From Bacteroides caecigallinarum (lineage in GTDB: Bacteria > Bacteroidota > Bacteroidia > Bacteroidales > Bacteroidaceae): a stretch of 47,903 bases of DNA. The DNA lies in contig NZ_JACJLE010000030.1 of the NCBI RefSeq assembly GCF_016901995.1, forward strand, positions 1 to 47,903, in the 5' to 3' direction. The notes beneath the pieces were generated by a model, which did not search any database, had not been told where the DNA came from, and saw only the letters and a program-made list of their open reading frames with translations. A program made the translations under genes and the position numbers. Shown piece by piece: positions 26,265-34,979 of this stretch. Positions within the stretch are counted from its first letter, which is position 1. Each line of letters starts with the position of its first letter.

Positions 26265-26723
26265 ATGAAATATTTTTTATCTTTAGTCTTTACTGTCTCA
26301 TCGGGAATTGCCGTGGCACAGAGTAATATAGTGGAAAGTTTGCAGACAAACGTTCCCGGTCAAGGTAAGGTGACTGTACATCAGGATGCCCAGATAACCG
26401 ATATGATAGGCAAACGTTTTGTCAGGACTGGCTCTTCTGAAGCGCAGAGAGTTATAAAAACACGCGGATATCGTGTACAGGTCTATGCTGGCAATAATTC
26501 CCGTCAGGCCAGAGATGAGGCTAACATTGTGGCAGAGAAGGTTAAGGAAAAGTTTCCAGATATGCCGGTATATACATTTTTCCAACCGCCTCGCTGGTTA
26601 TGCAGAGTGGGCGACTATAAAAGTATAGAAGAGGCCCATGTAGCAATGAGACAGCTGAAAGCTGAAGGAAGTTTTAAGGAAGTGGCAATAGTGCGTGAAC
26701 AGATAAATATTCCTATAGAATAA
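26265..26723 (+). CDS. Secreted SPOR-domain protein
   Basis: A 152-residue exported protein. The signal peptide is MKYFLSLVFTVSSGIAVAQ; I start at ATG 26265 (ATG 26262 is equivalent) because the earlier in-frame ATG at 26223 lies inside the tpiA terminator stem and would add 13-14 residues before the signal. The C-terminal ~75 residues are a SPOR domain (RGYRVQVYAGNNSRQARDEANIVAEK ... PPRWLCRVGDYKSIEEAHVAM). Such domains bind denuded glycan strands at division sites. It lies 9 bp before folE and is probably cotranscribed with it. Confidence 0.85.
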   Translation: MKYFLSLVFTVSSGIAVAQSNIVESLQTNVPGQGKVTVHQDAQITDMIGKRFVRTGSSEAQRVIKTRGYRVQVYAGNNSRQARDEANIVAEKVKEKFPDMPVYTFFQPPRWLCRVGDYKSIEEAHVAMRQLKAEGSFKEVAIVREQINIPIE

Positions 26724-26732
26724 TATATACAG

Positions 26733-27329
26733 ATGATGATGACAACCGATATGATAAACTGGCCTGAAGAGAAGGTTCAGAAATTGATGGGGCATTACAG
26801 GGAGATATTGTCATTGCTTGGAGAAGATCCTGAGCGTGAAGGACTTCTGAAAACACCGGAACGTGTTGCAAAAGCAATGTTGACTCTTACAAGAGGATAT
26901 GAAATGGATCCGAAAGCAGTGCTTAATGCAGCGAAATTCCAGGAAGAATACAGTCAGATGGTCATCGTGAAGGACATAGATTTCTTCTCTTTATGCGAAC
27001 ATCACATGCTTCCTTTCTATGGTAAGGCTCATGTAGCTTATATCCCTAACGGATACATAACAGGATTAAGCAAGATAGCACGAGTGGTGGATATCTTCTC
27101 GCATCGTTTGCAGGTGCAGGAACGAATGACTCTGCAGATTAAGGAGTGTATTCAGGAAACATTGAATCCGCTTGGAGTGATGGTTGTTGTAGAAGCCAAA
27201 CACATGTGTATGCAGATGCGTGGTGTAGAGAAGCAGAATTCAATAACCACAACATCCGATTTTACAGGAGCTTTTAATCAGGCAAAGACTCGTGAGGAGT
27301 TCATGAATCTTATCAGAAACAACCATTAA
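26733..27329 (+). CDS. folE: GTP cyclohydrolase I
   Basis: A 198-residue enzyme converting GTP to 7,8-dihydroneopterin triphosphate, the first step of folate synthesis. Zinc ligands are Cys88 and His91 (LCEHHMLPF) and Cys159 (HMCMQMRGV). The substrate-contact region [10 protein letters not shown] and the C-terminal TSDFTGAF are also present. The first ATG of an ATGATGATG run is taken as the start; the second or third is equally possible. Its stop codon shares bases with the stop codon of the convergent dnaG gene (27326-27329), with no terminator between. Confidence 0.96.
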   Translation: MMMTTDMINWPEEKVQKLMGHYREILSLLGEDPEREGLLKTPERVAKAMLTLTRGYEMDPKAVLNAAKFQEEYSQMVIVKDIDFFSLCEHHMLPFYGKAHVAYIPNGYITGLSKIARVVDIFSHRLQVQERMTLQIKECIQETLNPLGVMVVVEAKHMCMQMRGVEKQNSITTTSDFTGAFNQAKTREEFMNLIRNNH

Positions 27330-29491
27330 TAGAGGCTGGTGGTACGATCGCCTGCATCTTTCAGAATCATATTCTGTGTTTCTGTCAAATCTTTGAAATG
27401 TGCCATTATTTCTGCGCATTTCTCCGGATTGGAAGCTACGGCAGGATCGTTCAGTGCTTGAAGGGTATGTTTCATCTCTTCCTTTAAAATAGAAATCTTA
27501 AAATCCAGCAGCAGGCGGGGAACTAGTTCGTAGAGACGTTCTTCGTCTGTTATTATTTTCTGGCCTTTAGAATGATAATTGCTAAGCTGGTACCTGTCGC
27601 TCGACATGTCGGCAGCAACCTTGCTTATCTGCGGATCCGGATTTGACAGGAAATATCTCTCTGCCACAAAGTTTTCATTGTGTACGTTCTCTTCCGCTTC
27701 CTTAAGTATCTTTCTGTGTATAGGATTGTGGAACTGTATGTCGTCAACTTTCAGATTGTATGCAATATATTCAGTTACGGTGAATGGCTGTTCATTGCCT
27801 TCTTCGTCTTCTACACAGCACACTACTTTCTCTCCATATCTGATAATCATTTTCACAAGACTTTCTTCCTGCTTGTAGAAAACCTTGTTCTCATTTCCCT
27901 GTGCAGGGATGTATGATGAATATGTGTCAACCGGTGATATCTCTTCCGGCATTAATTCTGGAGGGGGTATATTTCCTTCAGGTGGAAGAACGGGAGTTTC
28001 ATTTCTATCAATAGTAGGATTGCTCACAGGTGGAACAATATCTGCAGTATTGTTACTCTTTGTATTACTGTCTGAAGCAATTTCCTCTTCCTGTTGCGTA
28101 GTGGAGATTGCCTGCTGCCTTCTGTTGTATTCCTCTCTCTGTCTCTTTCTTTCTTCTTCCTTTTCCTTACTTTCTGCTGCCTGTTCAATAAGTTTGACTG
28201 TAGCTTCAACCAGGATTTTTTCATCCATTTTAAGCAGCTGGCTGCACTCTCTGATATATACAGAACGGACTATGCTGTCGGGAATGACCGATATACTTTT
28301 TACTATGCTTGAAATCAGTTCAGCCCTTTTAATAGGATCTTTGCCTGCCTCTTCCATAAGCAGGTTGGTTTTGAAGCGTATAAAGTCAACTTCATTATTA
28401 TTGATGTATGCCTGATATTCCGTAGCATTATGCTTTCTGGCGAAGCTGTCAGGATCCTCACCGTCTGGAAGCAGACATACCTTTATATTCATACCTTCTT
28501 CCAAAAGCATGTCAATACCGCGGATACTGGCTTTTATACCTGCACCGTCGCCATCGTATAACACTGTGATGTTGTTCGTAAATCTGTGTATCAGTCTTAT
28601 CTGATCTGATGTAAGTGCTGTTCCTGATGATGCCACTACGTTCTCAATACCGCTCTGATGCATTGAGATAACGTCTGTGTAGCCTTCCACAAGGAAGCAT
28701 CTGTCCTGGCGGATTATTGACTGTTTGGCAAAGTATATTCCGTACAGCTCCTTGCTCTTATGATAGATTTCTGATTCAGGAGAGTTGACGTACTTCATCT
28801 GTACGTTTTTTGTTGCAGCGCTGAGTACACGTCCTCCGAATGCAACAACTTTTCCGGTGATGTTGTGAACCGGGAAAATCACACGTCCCCAGAAACGGTC
28901 GCGTATGGTTTTTCCGTCGTCCTTCATGTAGCACAGTCCGGTTTTGAGTAACAATTCTTGCTTGTATCCTTTCTGTACTGCTGTTTTAGCCAATGCATCT
29001 TTTGACTCAGTACAATATCCAAGCTGGAATTTCTTGATAATATCGTCACGGAATCCTCTCTGGCGGAAATAAGTCATACCAATGCTTTGTCCGTCAATGT
29101 TGTTGTATAAAATGTCCTGAAAATATTCTGCTGCAAACTGGTTGACAAGGAAAAGACTTTCTCTCAGACTTTGAGACTGCTTTTCCTCCTTTGTAAGCTC
29201 TCTTTCCTTTATTTCGATATTATACTTCTTTGCGAGCCATTTCAGAGCCTCATAGTACGACAGTTGTTCGTGTTCCATTATGAAATGTACCGCGTTTCCA
29301 CCTTTTCCGCAGCTGAAGCATTTGCATACTCCCTTGCTTGGAGAAACGCTGAACGATGGAGTCTTTTCATTATGGAAAGGACACAAACCTACGTAGTTGA
29401 CTCCACGTTTGCGCAGAGTAACGAAGTCGGAAACAACATCAACTATTTGTGCTGCATCAAGAATTCTGTCTATGGTGGCCTGATCTATCAT
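27326..29491 (-). CDS. dnaG: DNA primase
   Basis: A 721-residue primase that makes RNA primers at replication forks. The N-terminal zinc ribbon has Cys37, His40, Cys58 and Cys61. The TOPRIM core follows with [19 protein letters not shown] and [11 protein letters not shown]. Then comes a Lys/Glu/Gln- and Pro-rich linker (about residues 425-530) longer than in E. coli, and a C-terminal helicase-binding region. I begin at [12 protein letters not shown] (ATG 29491), because the upstream frame runs through the predicted promoter at 29500-29507. The predicted mRNA would start only a few bases before this ATG. The gene's 3' end overlaps convergent folE by three to four bases. Confidence 0.96.
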   Translation of the reverse strand: MIDQATIDRILDAAQIVDVVSDFVTLRKRGVNYVGLCPFHNEKTPSFSVSPSKGVCKCFSCGKGGNAVHFIMEHEQLSYYEALKWLAKKYNIEIKERELTKEEKQSQSLRESLFLVNQFAAEYFQDILYNNIDGQSIGMTYFRQRGFRDDIIKKFQLGYCTESKDALAKTAVQKGYKQELLLKTGLCYMKDDGKTIRDRFWGRVIFPVHNITGKVVAFGGRVLSAATKNVQMKYVNSPESEIYHKSKELYGIYFAKQSIIRQDRCFLVEGYTDVISMHQSGIENVVASSGTALTSDQIRLIHRFTNNITVLYDGDGAGIKASIRGIDMLLEEGMNIKVCLLPDGEDPDSFARKHNATEYQAYINNNEVDFIRFKTNLLMEEAGKDPIKRAELISSIVKSISVIPDSIVRSVYIRECSQLLKMDEKILVEATVKLIEQAAESKEKEEERKRQREEYNRRQQAISTTQQEEEIASDSNTKSNNTADIVPPVSNPTIDRNETPVLPPEGNIPPPELMPEEISPVDTYSSYIPAQGNENKVFYKQEESLVKMIIRYGEKVVCCVEDEEGNEQPFTVTEYIAYNLKVDDIQFHNPIHRKILKEAEENVHNENFVAERYFLSNPDPQISKVAADMSSDRYQLSNYHSKGQKIITDEERLYELVPRLLLDFKISILKEEMKHTLQALNDPAVASNPEKCAEIMAHFKDLTETQNMILKDAGDRTTSLY

Positions 29492-29499
29492 ATTAGCTG

Positions 29500-29507
29500 C
29501 AAAAGTA
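29500..29507 (-). promoter_or_regulatory. Predicted -7 box for dnaG
   Basis: TACTTTTG on the minus strand, with only 8 nt between its last base and the dnaG ATG. It implies a leader of about 5 nt or less. Confidence 0.6.
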
Positions 29508-29534
29508 CATAAAAAAATATGATTTATGGGTATA

Positions 29535-29568
29535 AAAATAGGGGAAACCACATTTAGCGGTTTCCCCT
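29535..29568 (-). terminator. Terminator after mdh
   Basis: On the minus strand AGGGGAAACC pairs with GGTTTCCCCT around a 9-nt loop and is followed by ATTTTTAT. Confidence 0.9.
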
Positions 29569-29593
29569 GATATAATTTAAAACCTGTATATTA

Positions 29594-30595
29594 TTATTTA
29601 ATATTTGGGTTCAATGCGTTCCATTCTGATACTGGAGGAAGAACGCCCATAGCGATAACTTCGTCACGAAGAGCGCACAAGTGTTCGTAGCTCTTATCCA
29701 AAGCAGCCTGTTCTTCAGCTGTTCCGTTCAAAGCAGCGCAGTGGCAACCTTCAGTGTCGATAGAAGTTTCCCACGCCATCATGATGTGGTCATACTTATC
29801 ATTTGATACGTACGTACCAGCTGGCCAACGGAATGCTTTACCACCCATAGCAGCACCAATCATTTCGATAGAAACGTATGATGGGCTCTGGAATGAAGAA
29901 CGTCCGCGGAGGTTGATGATGTTAGCACCACCCTTAGTTACTTTCTGCTGGATTTCAGCCCACTGTTCTTTAGTCAAAGCATCTGTACCGATGATGTCAG
30001 TCAAAGCTTTGCCGTTAACTTTAGCTGTAGAAGCGAATACAGCCATCTGTTCGCCATGACCACCATATGTACGGCAGTTTTCAACAGCGTCCATAGAAAT
30101 ACCGAAGTGTTTAGCTAATTCGCTGCGAAGACGAGTAGAGTCAAGAGCTGCAAGAGTTGTAACCTGACCTGGCTTCAAACCTGAGTACAACAAAGTGATA
30201 AGACCAGTGATATCAGCTGGGTTGAAGATGATAACAATGTGTTTTACATCTGGGCAGTAAGCCTTAACGTTCTTACCGAATTCTTCAGCGATAGCTGCAT
30301 TACCTTTAAGAAGGTCTTCACGAGTCATACCTGCTTTACGAGCAGCACCACCTGAGTTAACGATATATTTAGCACCTGTCAAAGCTTCTTTGATATCAGA
30401 AGTGAAAGTGATGTTTACACCTTCAAAGCCGCAGTGGAACAATTCTTCTGCTACACCTTCCAAACCTGGAGCGTATGGGTCGTACAAGCAGATGTTATTA
30501 GTCAAGCCCATCATGATTGCAGTCTGAGCCATGTTAGAACCGATCATACCGGCAGCACCTACGATAGTAAGTTTTTCGTTTGTTACAAATTCCAT
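29594..30595 (-). CDS. mdh: Malate dehydrogenase (LDH/MDH superfamily)
   Basis: A 333-residue NAD-dependent enzyme interconverting malate and oxaloacetate, used by Bacteroidales in the reductive branch to succinate. The dinucleotide-binding loop is GAAGMIGS (13-20). The substrate-binding arginine loop AARKAGMTR and the catalytic histidine in TYGGHGEQMAVF are visible. Codon use is strongly biased, as for tig and tpiA. Lactate dehydrogenase is the main alternative, but the RKAGMTR loop favours malate. It has its own predicted -7 box at 30660-30667 and terminator at 29535-29568, hence a single-gene unit. Confidence 0.93.
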   Translation of the reverse strand: MEFVTNEKLTIVGAAGMIGSNMAQTAIMMGLTNNICLYDPYAPGLEGVAEELFHCGFEGVNITFTSDIKEALTGAKYIVNSGGAARKAGMTREDLLKGNAAIAEEFGKNVKAYCPDVKHIVIIFNPADITGLITLLYSGLKPGQVTTLAALDSTRLRSELAKHFGISMDAVENCRTYGGHGEQMAVFASTAKVNGKALTDIIGTDALTKEQWAEIQQKVTKGGANIINLRGRSSFQSPSYVSIEMIGAAMGGKAFRWPAGTYVSNDKYDHIMMAWETSIDTEGCHCAALNGTAEEQAALDKSYEHLCALRDEVIAMGVLPPVSEWNALNPNIK

Positions 30596-30659
30596 AATTC
30601 TAATTATTTATGTTATGTTATAAAAGTGTTTTTATTGTCTGTTTTTCTTTCTTGCGCTA

Positions 30660-30667
30660 CAAAGTTA
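30660..30667 (-). promoter_or_regulatory. Predicted -7 box for mdh
   Basis: TAACTTTG on the minus strand, 64 nt before the mdh ATG. No clear -33 box. Confidence 0.6.
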
Positions 30668-30911
30668 AGAAATAATCGAAGAAATAACAGATTTACCGAT
30701 GGCAAATAAATAGTATTTTCTGTGCTTTTATACTTAATTACGGAAAAAAATCATTATTTCATTTTAGTTGTATTGAAATTGTAATGATGATGTTGCAATT
30801 ATGGATATTGATAACTTGTGTGTATTTCGTATCTTGAGAGATTGTATATGATTTCTTGATGAATGTTCGAACTTATTATATAAAGAGAAAAGTTAGATTG
30901 ATTAGAATTAA

Positions 30912-30949
30912 AATAAAAAAAGGCGTCATTCATCATCTTGAATGCCGCC
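30912..30949 (-). terminator. Terminator of a minus-strand transcript with no coding gene
   Basis: On the minus strand GGCGGCATTCA pairs with TGAATGACGCC (11 bp, one mismatch) around AGATGA, followed by seven Ts and ATTTT. No protein gene lies immediately upstream; nrdG already has its own terminator at 31591-31636. Confidence 0.9.
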
Positions 30950-31255
30950 GGCTTCCTGAAAGAACCCCCCAATTTAGGGTTCTTTGTTTCTTTGGTTTTT
31001 CTAGTCTTAATTGTTATCCTTTTTAATCTTTTCTTTTTACCTTAGCACTAAACCTATTGATCTTTTTACCTTTTATCCTTAAACTGAAAACCTTTTACCT
31101 TTTTACTAATACCTTTAACTTTAAACCTAATACCTAATCTTTACTTTAAACTAATAACCTTTATCTAATACCTTTTTATTTTTATACCTTAAGTAAGTCT
31201 AATACCTTAAATGTTTTGTGCTATTTATTAATTTACTCTCTGGTTTCACAACCAC
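30912..31255 (-). ncRNA. Candidate non-coding RNA, about 340 nt, C-poor with AGGUAUUAG repeats
   Basis: The interval is bounded by a good promoter (31260-31289) and a strong terminator (30912-30949) and has stop codons in every frame. Its middle part (31021-31200) has only five C residues in 180 nt when read on the minus strand. It carries four exact copies of AGGUAUUAG (minus-strand complements of 31106-31114, 31127-31135, 31165-31173, 31199-31207) plus many AAAGG/AAGGU variants. The 3' part folds into two hairpins: AAAGAACCC/GGGTTCTTT (30959-30967 with 30977-30985), then the terminator. I do not recognise it as 6S, tmRNA, SRP or RNase P RNA. It could act by base-pairing or as a protein-binding sponge; function unknown. 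Confidence 0.6.
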
Positions 31256-31259
31256 GATA

Positions 31260-31289
31260 CAAAGGTATGGATATTTTTTTATTCTGCAA
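31260..31289 (-). promoter_or_regulatory. Predicted promoter of the candidate non-coding RNA
   Basis: On the minus strand TTG (31287-31289) and TACCTTTG (31260-31267) are 19 nt apart. The element TATTGCAGAA...TACCTTTG is very similar to that before the CCA-transferase gene (36424-36453), which supports it as a real promoter. Confidence 0.75.
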
Positions 31290-31590
31290 TAAGTTGTGAT
31301 TGTTTTTTATATTAATATATGTTTTTCTTGATTTATATCATGTTTTCGTGTATGTAGGCTCCGTGCCCGCGAACGGAAAAACACAATTAAGTATGTATTA
31401 TGGTTAATCTTGTGTTTTAGTTGATAAAATTGCAATTAAAAAACGGAGTTTGAAGCGATAATGTTAATTTTAAGATTATATACGGTATTTGATATTTGTG
31501 TTGTATAACATATTATATACACCTTATGCCTTCAAATTTGAAAACGTAATAATTATGCGATACAATGTGTATATATATGTTCTTTTATAA
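31290..31590. other. A/T-rich gene-free DNA between the candidate RNA promoter and the nrdG terminator
   Basis: No open frame, strong hairpin or promoter stands out in these 300 bases. The one exception is a short G+C-rich island at 31357-31376 (GGCTCCGTGCCCGCGAACGG) that can form a CCGT/ACGG stem. Confidence 0.5.
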
Positions 31591-31636
31591 AGAAAACAAG
31601 GACTGGAGAACTTCCGTAATGGTTTCTTCAGTCCTT
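31591..31636 (-). terminator. Terminator after nrdDG
   Basis: AAGGACTGAAGAA and TTCTCCAGTCCTT on the minus strand form a 13-bp stem (one G-T pair), followed by GTTTTCTTT. It lies 16 nt after the nrdG stop. Confidence 0.85.
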
Positions 31637-31651
31637 TGTATATGGCTTTTC

Positions 31652-32128
31652 TTATTGTTTAAGTAGTTTCTTAAGGTGTAATATCCTTTGATTGCTGCTT
31701 CCTCTGAATTCAAGGGTAGGGGAGTATAAGCTTTCTTCAAATCTCCCATCTACAAGTACATCTATATATTGCAGTAAATTCTTTCTTCTGTTATCGTTTA
31801 TGAGTTCTTCCAGTGTATAACCGGTGTAGCACCATATATTCAATCCTGTTGATTTACGAACTTTTTCTAGAACATTACCGAATTCTTCAGGATTAAAGAA
31901 AGGATCTCCTCCTGTAAAAGTTACTCCGTCTAGTAGATGATTACCGTTTATTTCCTTTATTATTCTTTCTAATGCTTCTTCGGTAAGTGGTTTCCCTGCT
32001 TTGGGATTCCACGATTCAGGATTATGGCATCCTTTGCAACGGTGACTGCATCCGGCCAGATAAATAGAATACCGGATGCCGTCTCCATCGACTATTGTTT
32101 CAGGATATGTATATAAATAATGTAGCAT
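31652..32128 (-). CDS. nrdG: Anaerobic ribonucleotide reductase activating protein
   Basis: A 158-residue radical SAM enzyme that uses a 4Fe-4S cluster and S-adenosylmethionine to create the glycyl radical on NrdD. The cluster motif is CSHRCKGC with Cys27, Cys31 and Cys34; the SAM-contact sequence FTGGDPFF is also visible. The size fits the family (E. coli NrdG has 154). It starts 8 bp after the nrdD stop and is transcribed with it from behind the cobalamin riboswitch. A terminator follows at 31591-31636. Confidence 0.95.
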   Translation of the reverse strand: MLHYLYTYPETIVDGDGIRYSIYLAGCSHRCKGCHNPESWNPKAGKPLTEEALERIIKEINGNHLLDGVTFTGGDPFFNPEEFGNVLEKVRKSTGLNIWCYTGYTLEELINDNRRKNLLQYIDVLVDGRFEESLYSPTLEFRGSSNQRILHLKKLLKQ

Positions 32129-32136
32129 GTTTCAGA

Positions 32137-34524
32137 TTAGGCATGTTTTACCCTGTCGCGTTCTTCTGCACGTTTTGCCGAGTTCCAGCTGTTCAAATCA
32201 CCTGTCAGGTAACCTGTGATACGGCGCATGCGGAGTATGTTCTCGCTGTTACATATCGGACATTTGCTGTAGATCACACCTCTGTATCCACAGTTGTGGC
32301 ATGTATCAACCGGATGGTTTATCGAACCGTATCCAATGCCCTCGTCGTTCATTACTTTTACTATTTTGGCTATGGCTTTTACGTTTTTCTGCGCCTCACC
32401 GTCCAGTTCTACGTATGTGATGTGTCCTCCAAGGGTAAGTGCATGGAAAGGAGCCTCACATTTAATTTTGTCAACGATGTTGATAGGCTCTTTTACATCA
32501 ACATGGAATGAATTGACGTAATAATCTCTGTCATTTACTCCTTCTATAATACCATATTTGCGCTTGTCCATCTTTGTGAATCTCCCAGACAGGCCTTCTG
32601 CAGGAGTGGCAAGGACAGAGTAGTTGAGATGATATTTTTCTTTATATCTCTTGGCTACCTCGTTCATTTTCTCTACAGCTTCGTAAAGGGTATCCCATGA
32701 TTTTTTGTTGTGTCCGTGTCCCTGGCCGTAGAGTGCAACCATTGCGTTGTGACCTCCGATGAAACCTATACCAAGTGTTCCCTGATTCAGTATGTCACCG
32801 ACTTCTTCATTTGGATTTACATTGCATCCGCCTTTCCAAACGTTGTTGCCCATCATGAACGGGAATTGTCTTGCCAAGGCTGTCTTCTGATACTGGTATC
32901 TTGAATAAAGCTGTTCGGCGATCATTTCTGCCATCTCTTCTACCGACTGAAGGAATACTTCTTTGGCTTTTTGTTCAATAGCCTCCTTGTTGTTTGAATC
33001 GATAATACTTTCTGCCTTAATTCTGGCTTCTATAGCCAGTCTTGGCATATTCATCGTGGTGAATGACAGGTTTCCTCTTCCCAGTGATGTCTTTTCGCCA
33101 TTAATGTTTTCGAATACTCTTGTGCGGCATCCCATTGTGGCAAGCTCGTATTTATATCTGTGTGGATCATCGGCTTTCCATAATTCATGTTTGTTGAATG
33201 GAGTATCAAGGAACATGAAGTTAGGAAATAAAGCCTTGGCTGTGGTACGACATGCTTTTAGGAAAAGGTCGAAGTTTGGTGCCTTGAACTGTAGCTTTCC
33301 TTCCATTGCGGCATCGAAGTCGCTCATTGCAAGTTGATAATCCTCTTCCGAATATGATACTCCATCCTTTATCTTGAAAATTTGTATCGGGAATACAGGA
33401 ACTTCACCGTGAGCTCCAAGACCTTCTATTGTAGATTTAAGCAACTCTTCTATAACCATTCTTCCTTCTGCCGACGTGTCTGTACCATAGTTTATAGAAC
33501 TGAAAACTACTTGGTTACCGCCTCTTGAGTGCATCGTATTAAGATTGTGGATAAAACCTTCCATCGCCTGGTGAGTATCTTTGCGAGTACGTTCGTTTGC
33601 CTTGTTTAATATATGTTCCAGGTCTCCCTTTTCTATGCTTGCACCTATGGATTTTAGCTCCTCTATAAGGTTGTTTTTATCATCTTCAGACGGGATTATT
33701 GTCATGAGATGCTTTTTTACACGGTCTTTCAGAGTCTCTTCTGTTATGTCAATGCCTTTCATTTCCATAAAGAAAGACATGATTGAAGCTACACTCTTCT
33801 GGTAGCTTTTCAGAACTCCTTTGGCCATAAAGAAATCGAATGCCGGTATTGCTTGTCCTCCGTGCTGTTCGTTCTGGTTGGTCTGGAAGATTATAGTAGC
33901 AAGAGTGGCATAACTTTGTATAGACTGTGGAGTACGTATGCTTCCGTTCTTTGTGTGAAATCCTCTCTCGAACAAGTCTTCCAGATCATACTGTATGCAT
34001 GTGGTAGTCTTTGTCGGATAATAGTCCAGGTCGTGAATATGAATATCACCCAACTGGTGTGCCTCTGCATATTTTTTAGGCAGAAGGTACTTGTAAGTAT
34101 AGTCTTTTGTAATTTCAGATGCAAAAGTCATCATCTGCCCGGCCGGAGTATGGCTTGACATGTTGGCGTTGCTAAGGTTGACATCATTCTTGTCGATAGC
34201 TACAATACCATCCATGATATGTTTGATTTTCGTCTTGCGGTCGCGTTCGGTGTTTCTCCACTGCCTGTAGATGATATATTTTTTCGCTACTTCCGGTCTT
34301 ACTTTCATCAATTCCATTTCTACAAGGTCCTGTATTTCTTCCACACCTATGGTAGGCGTATTGAAATGGTTGATTACCCTTTGTGTTATTTCGTCGATAA
34401 GGGTTTCGCAGTCTGTAAGATCTGATGCTACGAAAGCTTTTGTAATGGCGTTGTAGATTTTTGCAGATGAGAAGTTTTCCCGCTTCCCGTCTCTTTTGAT
34501 GATGCAGATGTCTTTTGTTTCCAT
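32137..34524 (-). CDS. nrdD: Anaerobic (class III) ribonucleoside-triphosphate reductase
   Basis: A 795-residue oxygen-sensitive enzyme that makes deoxyribonucleotides from ribonucleoside triphosphates. An N-terminal ATP-cone (IIKRDGKRENFSSAKIYNAI, residues ~7-95) provides allosteric control. The large barrel follows, and the C-terminus has a zinc site (Cys742, Cys745, Cys755, Cys758) and the glycyl-radical loop RRITGYL with Gly771. I start at METKDICIIK (ATG 34524). The frame stays open to 34653, but that stretch is part of a conserved riboswitch and ends in no plausible protein segment. The leader is therefore non-coding. nrdG follows at 8 bp. Confidence 0.96.
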   Translation of the reverse strand: METKDICIIKRDGKRENFSSAKIYNAITKAFVASDLTDCETLIDEITQRVINHFNTPTIGVEEIQDLVEMELMKVRPEVAKKYIIYRQWRNTERDRKTKIKHIMDGIVAIDKNDVNLSNANMSSHTPAGQMMTFASEITKDYTYKYLLPKKYAEAHQLGDIHIHDLDYYPTKTTTCIQYDLEDLFERGFHTKNGSIRTPQSIQSYATLATIIFQTNQNEQHGGQAIPAFDFFMAKGVLKSYQKSVASIMSFFMEMKGIDITEETLKDRVKKHLMTIIPSEDDKNNLIEELKSIGASIEKGDLEHILNKANERTRKDTHQAMEGFIHNLNTMHSRGGNQVVFSSINYGTDTSAEGRMVIEELLKSTIEGLGAHGEVPVFPIQIFKIKDGVSYSEEDYQLAMSDFDAAMEGKLQFKAPNFDLFLKACRTTAKALFPNFMFLDTPFNKHELWKADDPHRYKYELATMGCRTRVFENINGEKTSLGRGNLSFTTMNMPRLAIEARIKAESIIDSNNKEAIEQKAKEVFLQSVEEMAEMIAEQLYSRYQYQKTALARQFPFMMGNNVWKGGCNVNPNEEVGDILNQGTLGIGFIGGHNAMVALYGQGHGHNKKSWDTLYEAVEKMNEVAKRYKEKYHLNYSVLATPAEGLSGRFTKMDKRKYGIIEGVNDRDYYVNSFHVDVKEPINIVDKIKCEAPFHALTLGGHITYVELDGEAQKNVKAIAKIVKVMNDEGIGYGSINHPVDTCHNCGYRGVIYSKCPICNSENILRMRRITGYLTGDLNSWNSAKRAEERDRVKHA

Positions 34525-34561
34525 TTTTTTGTCTTTTAAATCATACAATTGTTTGTTTTTT

Positions 34562-34724
34562 CTTTTCAGGGCAGGTCTTCTGACTGATCTTTCCGCGGAA
34601 CACCTTCCCGCCAATGAGGCAGTGGTCGGAATAACCTTGTTCCGTTTCATCAAGAATCACAGCAGCGGGTACTGTTACCGATTTTCACGGTATTCCCTTT
34701 TGAGACTGATGTCACTCTGAAAAG
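34562..34724 (-). ncRNA. Cobalamin (adenosylcobalamin-type) riboswitch upstream of nrdDG
   Basis: Read on the minus strand, the order is P1 arm CTTTTCAG (34717-34724), AAAAGGGAATACCGTGAAAATCGG, the core ACAGTACCCGCTGCTGTGA, CCACTG, GCGGGAAGG and the B12 box AGTCAGAAGACCTGCC, then the P1 arm CTGAAAAG (34562-34569). The two 8-nt P1 arms are exactly complementary. These are the conserved blocks of the cobalamin aptamer. The nrdD ATG follows 37 nt later with no terminator hairpin between, so control would be at translation or through an undetected structure. Confidence 0.94.
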
Positions 34725-34729
34725 TATTG

Positions 34730-34737
34730 CAAAGCTA
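34730..34737 (-). promoter_or_regulatory. Predicted -7 box for the riboswitch-nrdDG transcript
   Basis: TAGCTTTG on the minus strand ends 5 nt before the first P1 base of the riboswitch, so the RNA would start almost exactly with the aptamer. Confidence 0.65.
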
Positions 34738-34924
34738 TAAACAAATTTCTGAAATAAAAAACATCAAAATGTTTGGAATTTACAAAAATGGAAATTTTTA
34801 ATTCTTGAAAATGCTCTAGAGTGGTCTGTGGACGAAGTTTGTGGGAAATTATATTTGATGTGGATTTAAAATATATTAGATTTTTGGTAATTTTGTTTTA
34901 GGTTTTGCTTTAGTCTTGTGAAGA
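34738..34924. other. Intergenic DNA upstream of the nrdDG promoter
   Basis: A/T-rich stretch between the nrd promoter and the CCA-gene terminator. No open frame or strong structure seen. Confidence 0.5.
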
Positions 34925-34966
34925 TTTATCATCCTGTATATTACAATAATACTACAGGATGATAAA
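34925..34966 (-). terminator. Terminator after the CCA-type nucleotidyltransferase gene
   Basis: Perfect 14-bp stem TTTATCATCCTGTA / TACAGGATGATAAA with a 14-nt loop, located 14 nt after the stop codon. The T-run after it is weak. Confidence 0.8.
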
Positions 34967-34979
34967 AATTGGGATTATA

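Noticed and set aside
27885..28415. 176-codon open frame antisense to dnaG
   Set aside because: Its Ser/Leu-rich sequence is the complement of the low-complexity charged linker of DnaG; no promoter or family likeness.
29492..29551. 20-residue N-terminal extension of DnaG
   Set aside because: It runs through the predicted -7 box, is hydrophobic and unlike DnaG, and [12 protein letters not shown] fits the family start.
31021..31207. AGGTATTAG repeats as a CRISPR-like or coding repeat
   Set aside because: Repeats are only 9 bp with uneven spacing (21, 38 and 34 bp), there are no spacers of constant length, no cas genes, and all frames are interrupted by stops.
31357..31376. tRNA or attachment-site remnant in the G+C-rich island
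   Set aside because: No cloverleaf can be drawn around it and no integrase or second copy is present in the window.
34525..34653. In-frame N-terminal extension of NrdD by 43 residues
   Set aside because: The stretch lies mostly in the cobalamin riboswitch, is basic and unlike any NrdD start, and METKDICIIK fits the ATP-cone family start.
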